Positions 55,834-63,430 of a stretch of 64,000 bases of DNA are shown here, in pieces. Position 1 is the stretch's first letter. Each line of letters begins with the position of its first letter. Both the position numbers and the translations under genes were made by a program. This DNA is from an uncultured Gammaproteobacteria bacterium. Its GTDB lineage: Bacteria > Pseudomonadota > Gammaproteobacteria > Steroidobacterales > Woeseiaceae. The notes beneath the pieces are model-generated. The model saw only the letters and a list, made by a program, of their open reading frames with translations. It was not told the DNA's origin and did no database searches. The stretch is from the NCBI GenBank assembly GCA_937899415.1, contig CALBPI010000061.1, positions 1 through 64,000 on the forward strand, written 5' to 3'.

Positions 55834-56106
55834 ATGGGCGATCGTGTACAGCACAAAAAGCCGTCAATGAGCGCTGAGGCGCGCGAGTGGCTCGAACAGG
55901 AAACCGACGCGCAGGAGCGCCGCTACGCCGGCATTGTCGCGGAGCAGGAGGCACTGACGCCCGATCGGGAGCAGTGGTACGCCCAGTTTCTCGAGATCGT
56001 GAGCACGCGCGGCTTCAATGTCACGGGCGACCAGCGCCGCGTGATTCCCGAAGACGAATTGCCGACGCGGCCCGATCGCGACGACGCGATGAACGTCGTC
56101 TGGTAA
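55834..56106 (+). CDS. Small acidic protein of unknown function in the cupin operon
   Basis: A 90-residue soluble, mostly helical protein with clusters of Glu and Arg (SAEAREWLEQETDAQERRYA, then TPDREQWYAQFLEIVSTRGFNVTG) and a short acidic C-terminus. ATG at 55834 has GGGGGAG seven bases upstream; a GTG at 55828 is in frame. The cupin gene follows after nine bases and shares the operator upstream. No recognised family. Confidence 0.75.
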   Translation: MGDRVQHKKPSMSAEAREWLEQETDAQERRYAGIVAEQEALTPDREQWYAQFLEIVSTRGFNVTGDQRRVIPEDELPTRPDRDDAMNVVW

Positions 56107-56115
56107 GGGGGCAAC

Positions 56116-57147
56116 ATGACGCGACCGCATATTGAGCCTTACGTCGAACTCAACGAGGACTACAAGGCCTTCGGGTTGCCCGGTTTCACGGGTAGCGATT
56201 TCAAGACGCTGTCGCTCGACCCCGAGACGGGCGCCTGCAGTCTCAAGGTGCGCTTCAACGCGGGCTACTCGCGCAAGCCCGGGATGTCGTACTCGGACAT
56301 GGAGCTGTTCGTGCTGGGCGGCACCATGCAACTCGGTGACCAGGTGATTGGCGAAGGCCACTACCTGTTCGTGCCGGCTGGTATGGCCCTGCCCGCGATC
56401 ACGAGCGAAGACGGCTGCGAGACGCTGGTGTTCTTCAATGACGCCGAACCGCACTGGCAGGAATCCGACGAGCACCACGAGCTGACACTCAAGGCGGGCT
56501 ACGTCTCTCTGAACACCTACAAGGACGCGCCCTGGAGCGGCGGGTCCATCGTGTCACCGTCTGTCGCCACCGGCTGCATGATCAAGTTGCTGCGTTACGA
56601 CCCGCTGACAGAGGCCATGACCTTTCTCTACTGCATGACGCCCGAGTTCATGCAGGACAACATCAGCTACCACGACTGCGGTGAGGAGAGCTACCACATC
56701 TGGGGTACGAGCTGGATGATGCAGTTCGGCGACCTGCCGACCGGCGGCTATTTCTGGCGCCCGCCCTACATCAACCACGGCTCGTTCAGAAGCAAGCTTG
56801 GCTGCATCGCGTTGGGGCGCACGGACTCCAAGCTGCACAACTATTTCCACTTCAACCCGTGGACGAATCCCAGCGAAAACCTGCACCGCGCCGCCTCGAT
56901 GCTCTACCGTCAACGACCGCAGCTGTTCAAGTGGGTGGCCGCGCACGGCGGGCACAATCACCCGCACGGTCCCGTCGGTCAGACTGCGGCCGTGGCCCCC
57001 ACGGACGTGGCCCCCACGGACGTGGCGCCCAACGACTTTGAACACGTAGACTATGGGGACGACCCCCAGGTGCAGATGCTCGCGAACCAGGTCATGCGCT
57101 TCCTCGAAGCCGACCGCAGCGGCCATCATCACCACCACGACGACTGA
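56116..57147 (+). CDS. Bicupin-type protein of unknown function with His-rich tail
   Basis: A 343-residue protein with two cupin-like beta-barrel halves. The first (about 40-115) has ELFVLGGTMQLGDQVIGEGHYLFVPAG, in part, with His in EGHYLF; the second (about 165-255) has FGDLPTGGYFWRPPYINHGSF. Metal-ligand candidates are present, but the classical cupin HXH...E set is not obvious. The C-terminus is low-complexity and His-rich (GGHNHPHG, then repeats of APTDV, and a final HHHHHDD). It has AAGGGGG before the ATG. No family name with confidence; similarity in layout to DUF4437-type cupins is an impression. Confidence 0.75.
   Translation: MTRPHIEPYVELNEDYKAFGLPGFTGSDFKTLSLDPETGACSLKVRFNAGYSRKPGMSYSDMELFVLGGTMQLGDQVIGEGHYLFVPAGMALPAITSEDGCETLVFFNDAEPHWQESDEHHELTLKAGYVSLNTYKDAPWSGGSIVSPSVATGCMIKLLRYDPLTEAMTFLYCMTPEFMQDNISYHDCGEESYHIWGTSWMMQFGDLPTGGYFWRPPYINHGSFRSKLGCIALGRTDSKLHNYFHFNPWTNPSENLHRAASMLYRQRPQLFKWVAAHGGHNHPHGPVGQTAAVAPTDVAPTDVAPNDFEHVDYGDDPQVQMLANQVMRFLEADRSGHHHHHDD
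56992..57036 (+). repeat. 15-bp tandem repeat inside the cupin gene
   Basis: Unit GTGGCCCCCACGGAC occurs twice exactly (56992-57006, 57007-57021) and a third time in degraded form (57022-57036). It encodes the VAPTD repeats in the linker before the last helix and is likely unstable in copy number. Confidence 0.8.
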
Positions 57148-57201
57148 CGTCCGCTGCGCGAGCGCGCCGGGCGACACCGGCTGCCTCGAGAACCGATCTG
57201 C

Positions 57202-57957
57202 ATGAATGACATCCTGGAAAAACTTGGTACGCGATCGGTGGATCCGTCGTCGCCTACGCCGCTGTATTTCCAGGTGTACAACATCCTGCATGACTCCATT
57301 GCCGATGGGCGGCTGCCCAACGGCACCAAGATCCCGTCGGAGAAGGCTTTGGCCGCGACCTTTGACGTGTCTCGCATTACGGCGCGTCGCGCGCTCGACG
57401 AGCTCGCGCTCAAGCGTATGGTCGTGCGTCACCGTGGCAAGGGCACCTTCGTCGAGCACCGCTACCAGCCTGACACCATTCACGCGCCGCTTGATGATCT
57501 CATGTCGAGCCTCGACCACATGGGTCGCGATACGACGGTCACCGTGCTCGAAATGGCGTTTCGTGTCCCGGGCGCGCCTGTGCGCGAGTTGTTCTCCACC
57601 GACGACAAGACACGGCTTTGTTATACCCAGCGCGTGCGCAGCAAAGAAGGCGTGCCGTTTGGTCACTACCAAAGCTGGTCACGCGGCTTTGATCGCACGC
57701 TGACCAAGCGCAAGCTTGAGAAGCACGCGCGACTCGAGCTGTTTCGCATGTACGACATCGAAATCGCGCGTGTCGAGCAGAGCCTGTCTGCCGTGGGCGC
57801 GTCACCCGAAGTGGCTGAAGCGCTCAATATCCGCAGCGGCAAGCCCATGTTGCGCCTCAATCGCTTCAGCTACGACGGCGAAGGCCAGCTCGTCGACCAG
57901 CTCATCGCGCTCTACAACCCCGACCTGTTCCGCTACCACATGGAGACCGTGCTGTAG
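57202..57957 (+). CDS. GntR-family transcriptional regulator, HutC/UTRA type
   Basis: A 251-residue regulator. N-terminal winged HTH (about 18-88): PLYFQVYNILHDSIADGRLP, KIPSEKALAATFDVSRITARRALDEL, VVRHRGKGTFV. C-terminal UTRA ligand domain (about 105-245) with YTQRVRSKEGVPFGHYQSW and LRLNRFSYDGEGQLVD. UTRA domains usually bind a small-molecule pathway intermediate. It lies 55 bp after the cupin gene on the same strand and probably controls the dyad at 55777. ATG at 57202. Confidence 0.9.
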   Translation: MNDILEKLGTRSVDPSSPTPLYFQVYNILHDSIADGRLPNGTKIPSEKALAATFDVSRITARRALDELALKRMVVRHRGKGTFVEHRYQPDTIHAPLDDLMSSLDHMGRDTTVTVLEMAFRVPGAPVRELFSTDDKTRLCYTQRVRSKEGVPFGHYQSWSRGFDRTLTKRKLEKHARLELFRMYDIEIARVEQSLSAVGASPEVAEALNIRSGKPMLRLNRFSYDGEGQLVDQLIALYNPDLFRYHMETVL

Positions 57958-58046
57958 CCGCGGCGCCCGAGCGCGACCCATTCGCTTGATTCGCCGGGGG
58001 ATTCCGGCATCCTTGTTGGTTGGAGACACCAACCCCGGGGACCACC

Positions 58047-59807
58047 GTGAAGAGATTTTTCGGACTGACCGCACTTGCGGTCATGCTGTCGCTGTCTGCG
58101 TGCGGCGGCAAGGACGAGGCCGCATCGGTCGAGAAGGCGGCGGAATCGGCGCTGCTTGAGTACGTGCCGGCTGACTCACCTTACGTGTACGGCGCGCTGG
58201 CGCCTTCGCCTGACGACGTCGCCGACAAGCTCGAGACGCTCATCGACGCCGTGATGCCGGCGTTCAAGGCGCAGCTCGATGTCGTCAGCGAAGGCCTGGC
58301 GATGGCCGAAGAAGGCGGCAGCGACGAGGCCAACAAGGTCATCGACGCATTCGCCAAGCGCATGACGCCTGAGATAGCTGAGACTTTTGGTTTCAGCCGA
58401 AAGGACACGGCCGTGTTCTATGGCAACGGCCTGCTGCCTGTCGCGCGTATCACGCTGACCGACGAAGCCCGTTTCGAAGCCGAACTCGCGGCAATTGCCG
58501 AAGAGATTGGCAAAGAGCGCGTACAAAAGACACTGGGCGACGACGCGTTTGACGTCATAACCTTCGGTGACGCGCTGTCGATCCTCATCGGCGTTCAGGA
58601 CGGTATGGTCGTTATGGCGCTGGCGCCTGCAAGCCTTGACGACGACACGCTCGGCGAGCTCGTGGGTACCACGAAGCCCGGCCAGTCCATCGCTGATGGC
58701 GGCGCGCTGACGGCACTGGCTGACAAGTACAGCTACGTGGCGCAGGGTCTGGGTTTCATCGACCTCGAAGCCATCGCCGGTGTGTTCCTCGACGGCCCGA
58801 CAGGTCTCGACGCCAAGCTGCTTGAAGCCACGGGCGCAGACCTGCCCGAGCTCACCGACGCGTGTCGTGCGGAGATTCGTGGCCTGACGCAGATCGCACC
58901 GCGCCTGACGTTGGGTTACCAGCGTCTCGACACCGAGGTCTTCGAAATGCTGCCGGTCATGGAGATTCGCAGCGACCTCGCACAGGCGATGCAGCCCATC
59001 GCGACTAACGTACCGGGCCTCAATGACTCGGGCACAGGCATGATGAAGTTCGCCATCGCCATGGACCTCAAGGCGCTGCGCAGCTTCGTCGAGGCGCAGG
59101 TCGAGAAGATCATGGCTGCCCCTTACGAGTGCGAAGAGTTGGGCACGCTCAACTTTGGCGCCATGCAGGCACAGGAAGCGCTGTCGCAGCCGCTGCCGCC
59201 CATCGCCTACAACTTCAAGGGCCTCGTGTTCGACGTCAACAACATCGACGGTATCGACTTCGAGAACCCGGGCATGCCCGAGAACCTCGACCTGTCTGTA
59301 CTGCTCGCATTCGACAATGTGAGCGCGTTGCTGCAGATGGGCCAGATGTTCCTGCCGCCGCTGGCGATGGTTGAAATCGCGCCCGACGGTGAGCCTGTCG
59401 AGATCCCGCAGGAGATGCTGCAGGGCTACCCGGCCTCGGTGTTCGCGGCGATGTCAGACAACCTGCTGTCGTTCTCGACGGGGGGTTCCGACAGCGAAGG
59501 CCGCGCCAAGGCCATGGTTGCCGCAAGTACTGACGGTGAGCCCGCCGTGCTGGCCATGTCTGTCGACATGGCCGCCTACATGGGCTTCATCTCGGCCATT
59601 CAGCAAAGCGCCATCGACGACATCAGCGCTGAAGCCGCCGATGCCGACAACGAAGATGCTGCTGCGGCAGCGCGTTTGGCAGAGGCCGCGCTGGAGAGCA
59701 ACCAGGCGATCCAGGACGCGTACGGCAAGGTGTTCGATCGTGAGACGGTCCACATCCGCATCACGCCGAACGGCTTCGAGCTGCCGACGACGATTACACT
59801 GAAGTAA
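58047..59807 (+). CDS. Large lipoprotein of unknown function
   Basis: A 586-residue precursor with a lipoprotein signal (KRFFGLTALAVMLSLSACGG; lipidated Cys in LSAC near residue 19), starting from the GTG at 58047 with GGGGA upstream. The mature protein is acidic, rich in Ala, Glu and Asp, with repeated amphipathic stretches and only a few Cys (in TDACRAE and YECEELG). It has no domain I recognise; the secretion signal and size suggest an envelope-located structural or binding protein. Codon use looks like its neighbours. It ends at a strong terminator. Confidence 0.8.
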   Translation: MKRFFGLTALAVMLSLSACGGKDEAASVEKAAESALLEYVPADSPYVYGALAPSPDDVADKLETLIDAVMPAFKAQLDVVSEGLAMAEEGGSDEANKVIDAFAKRMTPEIAETFGFSRKDTAVFYGNGLLPVARITLTDEARFEAELAAIAEEIGKERVQKTLGDDAFDVITFGDALSILIGVQDGMVVMALAPASLDDDTLGELVGTTKPGQSIADGGALTALADKYSYVAQGLGFIDLEAIAGVFLDGPTGLDAKLLEATGADLPELTDACRAEIRGLTQIAPRLTLGYQRLDTEVFEMLPVMEIRSDLAQAMQPIATNVPGLNDSGTGMMKFAIAMDLKALRSFVEAQVEKIMAAPYECEELGTLNFGAMQAQEALSQPLPPIAYNFKGLVFDVNNIDGIDFENPGMPENLDLSVLLAFDNVSALLQMGQMFLPPLAMVEIAPDGEPVEIPQEMLQGYPASVFAAMSDNLLSFSTGGSDSEGRAKAMVAASTDGEPAVLAMSVDMAAYMGFISAIQQSAIDDISAEAADADNEDAAAAARLAEAALESNQAIQDAYGKVFDRETVHIRITPNGFELPTTITLK

Positions 59808-59840
59808 ACGCGGCAGCTACCGCCTTGTGCGGCACGAAAA

Positions 59841-59867
59841 ACGGGGCCTTCGGGCCCCGTTTTTTTG
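59841..59867 (+). terminator. Rho-independent terminator with UUCG loop
   Basis: Stem ACGGGGCC/GGCCCCGT (59841-59848 with 59853-59860) closed by the stable TTCG tetraloop and followed by a T-run to 59867. An A-run (59837-59841) before it lets it work in both directions, so it serves the lipoprotein gene and the opposing gene at 59884. Confidence 0.92.
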
Positions 59868-59883
59868 CTGCATGCCAGTGCGC

Positions 59884-60396
59884 TCAGGCCACCTGCGCGA
59901 TCTCGTCGTAGCTGAACGACTTGCCGTCGAACGCGCGCCAGTCCTCGGAGACACGGCGCTCGTCCACGAGCGTGCGCTGGAAGAGGCGGTCGTTGCGGAA
60001 CCAGTGCCACGTGCGCGCGCGCGCCGTGCCGCAGTCCGAGATCTGGATCATCTCGTAGAGGTAGAGCGAGGGGTCGTCGCGCCGGCGCCAGTTGAGCAGC
60101 ACGGTGCGCTGCTCAGTGTCGAGCGGTTCGTCGGCGGCCCAGCCGTCGATGTCGGTGAAGAAGATCAGGCGCCCGTCTTCAACCCGCGTCGGAAAGTCGC
60201 GTGTTTCAAAGCGGCCATCGGCCCAGTAGTAGTAGTTGGTCTGGTGGTAGGTGTCGTCATCGGGGAAGCGGCACAGCAGTCGCGAGCGGTGCTCGTCAGT
60301 CTTCTCGCCGTTCGCGTCGTACTGCCGGTAGTAGCCGTCCCAGACACCTTCGTGTCGGGCGAGGATGGGCAGTTGCGCTTTCAGTGTCGCCGTCAT
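59884..60396 (-). CDS. Calycin-like (DUF3598-type) hypothetical protein
   Basis: A 170-residue protein with the alternating beta-strand pattern of the calycin superfamily: GVWDGYYRQYDANGEKTDEH at the start, LLCRFPDDDTYHQTNYYYW, RVEDGRLIFFTDIDGW, and TWHWFRNDRLFQRTLVDERR. Aromatic residues line the predicted barrel, which suggests a lipophilic ligand. No signal peptide. Divergent from the LeuC-like gene across 75 bp with a perfect dyad, so shared regulation is likely. The family name is a tentative match. Confidence 0.7.
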   Translation of the reverse strand: MTATLKAQLPILARHEGVWDGYYRQYDANGEKTDEHRSRLLCRFPDDDTYHQTNYYYWADGRFETRDFPTRVEDGRLIFFTDIDGWAADEPLDTEQRTVLLNWRRRDDPSLYLYEMIQISDCGTARARTWHWFRNDRLFQRTLVDERRVSEDWRAFDGKSFSYDEIAQVA

Positions 60397-60416
60397 CGAC
60401 GCCTCTCCGTTGCTGC

Positions 60417-60440
60417 TATAATGTTATAGACTTATAACAT
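60417..60440. promoter_or_regulatory. TATAAT overlapping a perfect 8-4-8 dyad between divergent genes
   Basis: ATGTTATA (60421-60428), four bases, TATAACAT (60433-60440) form an exact inverted repeat. TATAAT (60417-60422) overlaps its left arm and lies 50 bp before the LeuC-like ATG; no strong -35 is visible at 17 bp. The dyad sits between divergent genes, so one regulator could repress both. No regulator gene lies within this divergent unit. Confidence 0.6.
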
Positions 60441-60471
60441 ATTCGTGTGACACCCCGCACGGCCTGTTTCC

Positions 60472-61848
60472 ATGGCTCGAACCCTGTTCGACAAGCTGCT
60501 CGCGGCGCACGAGGTGCGCCGTTTTGAAGACGGTACGGCCCTCGTCCTGGTCGATCGCGTGATGCTGCACGAGCGCACGGGCAGCCTCGCGCTGCAGGCG
60601 CTGGCCGAACGCGACCGGCCGCTTGCGGCGCCTGCGCAGGTGTTCGCCGTCATGGACCACATCGTGTCGACGGCGCCGGGTCGCGGCGACGCCTCCTCCG
60701 TGCCCAACAGCGCGGCCTTTGTTAGGGCCATGCGCGATGCGGCGCGCGATGCGGGTATCCGGCTGTTCGATATCGACGACCCCGACCAGGGCATCAGCCA
60801 TCTCGTCGCGGCCGAGCAGGGCATCGCGTTACCCGGACTCACCATGGTCTGTCCCGACTCGCACACCTGCACACTGGGCGCACTGGGGATGCTGGCCTGG
60901 GGTCTGGGCACAAGCGACTGCGAGCACGTGCTCGCGACCGAGACGTTGCGTGTCCGGGTGCCCAAGACGATGCAGGTCTGGTGCTCGGGGCGGCTGCCTG
61001 AAGGCGTCACCGCCAAGGACCTCGTGCTCACACTGATCGGTCGCTACGGTGCGGGCGGCGGTGCCGGCTACCACCTCGAGTACGCAGGCCCCGCCGTGCA
61101 GGCGCTGGGCATGGCGGGTCGATTTACACTCTGCAATATGGCCGTTGAGTTTTCGGCCTTCAGCGGTGCTGTGGGCGTTGATGCGACTACGATCGACTAC
61201 CTGCGTGACCGCGATCTCGCGCCTGCGGTTACGCCCGTCCAGGAACGGCAATGGCTGGACTGGGCGAGTGATGCCCATGCCGCGTTCGACCGCCGCATCG
61301 AGATCGACTGCAACGCGCTGTCCCCCATGGTCACCTGGGGCACGAGCCCGGCGCAGGTGCTTCCGCTGGGTGCGCCGGTGCCCGACAATGCGGATTCCCG
61401 CGCGCTGCACTACATGGGGCTCGAACGCGGCAAGCCCGTGGCCGACCTGCCCATCGACGCCGCTTACATCGGCTCGTGCACGAACGCACGCCTCGACGAC
61501 TTGCGTGCCGCAGCCGAGATCGTGCGCGGCCGGCGCGTGCCCGGAGGGATCACGGCACTCGTGGTGCCGGGCTCTACGCGCGTCCGCCGCGCTGCCGAAG
61601 CCGAAGGGCTGCACGAGATCTTCGAGGCGGCCGGCTTCGAATGGCGCGAGTCCGGTTGCGGGCTCTGCTTTTATGCGGGCGGTGAGGGCTTCGCGCCGGG
61701 TAGCCGCGTGATCTCGACCACCAACCGCAACTTCCAGGGCCGGCAGGGGCCCGGCGTTCGCACGCACCTGGCCAGCCCGCAAACGGTGGCCGCGAGTGCC
61801 GTCAGTGGCCGGATTCGGGGCGCCCTCGGCCTGGCAGAGGCGGCGTAG
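60472..61848 (+). CDS. Large subunit of an isopropylmalate dehydratase-type hydro-lyase (LeuC paralogue)
   Basis: A 458-residue aconitase-superfamily protein. The [4Fe-4S] ligands are Cys336 in GSCTNAR and Cys396/Cys399 in GCGLCF; VMDHIVSTAPGR and VCPDSHTCTLGALGMLAWGLGTSD are conserved. It ends with TTNRNFQGRQGPGVRTHLASP. It pairs with the LeuD-like gene that overlaps it by one base (TAGTG-type junction at 61848). No leuA or leuB is near, and the sequence departs from LeuC (GCGLCF in place of GCSMCL), so leucine synthesis is not certain; a related hydratase is plausible. Confidence 0.85.
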   Translation: MARTLFDKLLAAHEVRRFEDGTALVLVDRVMLHERTGSLALQALAERDRPLAAPAQVFAVMDHIVSTAPGRGDASSVPNSAAFVRAMRDAARDAGIRLFDIDDPDQGISHLVAAEQGIALPGLTMVCPDSHTCTLGALGMLAWGLGTSDCEHVLATETLRVRVPKTMQVWCSGRLPEGVTAKDLVLTLIGRYGAGGGAGYHLEYAGPAVQALGMAGRFTLCNMAVEFSAFSGAVGVDATTIDYLRDRDLAPAVTPVQERQWLDWASDAHAAFDRRIEIDCNALSPMVTWGTSPAQVLPLGAPVPDNADSRALHYMGLERGKPVADLPIDAAYIGSCTNARLDDLRAAAEIVRGRRVPGGITALVVPGSTRVRRAAEAEGLHEIFEAAGFEWRESGCGLCFYAGGEGFAPGSRVISTTNRNFQGRQGPGVRTHLASPQTVAASAVSGRIRGALGLAEAA

Positions 61849-62474
61849 TGGAGCCTTTCATTCGCCACGAGGGCATCGCGGCACCCCTGCCCATTGATAA
61901 CGTCGACACCGACGCCATCATCCCCTCCCGCGAAATGTCGCGCGTGTCGCGCCGCGGACTCGGTCGGGCGCTGTTCGCCAACTGGCGCTACCTGGCGCCC
62001 TATGACCCGACACCGGACCCCGACTTTGTGCTCAACCAGCCGCCATTCGATGCGGCCACCCTGCTCGTGGCCGGCAGCAACTTCGGTTGTGGGTCGTCAC
62101 GGGAGCACGCCGTCTGGTCGCTGGCCGACTTTGGTATCCGCGTCATCATCGCGCCCTCATTCGGCGCCATCTTCGAGTCCAACTGCTGGGGCAACGGCAT
62201 CTTGCCGCTTCGGTTGCGCGCCGACGTCGTGGCGCAACTGCTAACGGCGACGGCTAAAGGTCTGTTCGCCGTCGACCTTGAGGCGTGCACGCTCGCGGCA
62301 CCGGGCCTCGAGACACTGCACCTCGAGGTGCCGGCGCGTCGCCGCTCGGACCTCATGGCTGGCGCCGATGCCATTGACCAGACCCTGGCCGAACACGCGG
62401 CCATTGCCACGGCGCGAGCGCGTCGCAATTCCCTCATTCCCTGGGCTGTTCCCAAGATTGGAGACACACCGTGA
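61848..62474 (+). CDS. Small subunit of an isopropylmalate dehydratase-type hydro-lyase (LeuD paralogue)
   Basis: A 208-residue swivel-domain subunit partner of the preceding protein. Conserved: APLPIDNVDTDAIIPSREM, NWRY, PDFVLNQPPF, SNFGCGSSREHAVWSLADFG and IIAPSFGAIFESNCWGNGILP. At the substrate-recognition loop, E. coli LeuD has RTGFG while this protein has RRGLG, and the final DSIGLTL region reads DAIDQTL, which suggests a different substrate. The start at 61848 is a GTG. It overlaps the next gene by four bases. Confidence 0.85.
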   Translation: MEPFIRHEGIAAPLPIDNVDTDAIIPSREMSRVSRRGLGRALFANWRYLAPYDPTPDPDFVLNQPPFDAATLLVAGSNFGCGSSREHAVWSLADFGIRVIIAPSFGAIFESNCWGNGILPLRLRADVVAQLLTATAKGLFAVDLEACTLAAPGLETLHLEVPARRRSDLMAGADAIDQTLAEHAAIATARARRNSLIPWAVPKIGDTP

Positions 62475-63349
62475 AATTACTAACAACGTTTGCCCTGTTG
62501 CTTATTGCCGCCGTCCCCGCGATGGCCGAGCTCGACCCCAACGACCCCGCCGACGCGATGACGATCTCGCGCAAGGTCGCCTGCTCGACGATCGACGGCG
62601 AGGCCATCACCTACGCTTGGTACGGGAACCTCTGGGTGCGCCGCGCGGGCGAACGCGACAAGCTCCTGTTCCGCATTGAGGGCATGAACGTGCGCACCTG
62701 CAGCACGGTCTCAGACCCCGAGCGGGGCTCGGGCTACAAGCTCGTGTCGCGCGAGATCATGCTCTACAAAGACCCCAAGACGGACAAAGTGCTCACGACC
62801 TGGGAAAACCCCTGGACGGGCAAGACCAACACGGTCATGCATGTCGCCAATGACCCCGTGAACTTCGCGCAGTACGAAGTCGGGCGCAGCGGACAGCCCG
62901 CGCGCTGGGGCGGTGTCGTCGAAGGCGACCTGTTCCGCCAGACCAACACGGTGCCGCTGTTCTACACGAACCCGCTGGGTGGTGAGTTCCAGAAGGAAGT
63001 GGGCGGCACCTACCACGCCACCGAGATGTTCAACTTCTTCGGTGACGCGGGTGCGCTGCTCGACCCCGACACGACGACGGTCATGCCGCACGTCGGTTGG
63101 GTACGCATGTCAACCTGGCTGCCCTGGATGGAAATGAACGGGCGCGACGGGCTGCTCTACGTGCACGCCTCGGGTCGCAAGCTTGAGAGCTGGAACGACC
63201 TCTCCGACACGATGAAGGCCGAGATCCGAAAACACTACCCCGACTACGTGGCTCCCCCGCCGGTTGATGATGACCGTCGCAACGAGACGAGCTGGATCTA
63301 CTACAAGCGTATCCAGTCGGGCGAACGCGAGCTGCCTGACCGCGACTGA
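62471..63349 (+). CDS. Exported DUF1838 family protein
   Basis: A 292-residue precursor with a signal peptide (KLLTTFALLLIAAVPAMAEL, predicted cleavage after AMA). The mature domain has the DUF1838 aromatic-rich pattern: ITYAWYGNLWVRRAGERDKL, VLTTWENPWTGKT and HVGWVRMSTWLPWMEMNGR. Family function is unknown. GTG at 62471 overlaps the LeuD-like stop (GTGA) with GGAGAC upstream, so it is translationally coupled to the dehydratase pair. Periplasmic location next to a cytoplasmic hydro-lyase is unexpected. Confidence 0.85.
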   Translation: MKLLTTFALLLIAAVPAMAELDPNDPADAMTISRKVACSTIDGEAITYAWYGNLWVRRAGERDKLLFRIEGMNVRTCSTVSDPERGSGYKLVSREIMLYKDPKTDKVLTTWENPWTGKTNTVMHVANDPVNFAQYEVGRSGQPARWGGVVEGDLFRQTNTVPLFYTNPLGGEFQKEVGGTYHATEMFNFFGDAGALLDPDTTTVMPHVGWVRMSTWLPWMEMNGRDGLLYVHASGRKLESWNDLSDTMKAEIRKHYPDYVAPPPVDDDRRNETSWIYYKRIQSGERELPDRD

Positions 63350-63430
63350 ACCTGAAGGTGTCGGTCCGGCGCTGCGCCGGGCCGACCCGCTGCGGTATCC
63401 TTCGCCTCCCGTTTCCCTGGGTGACTGGTC

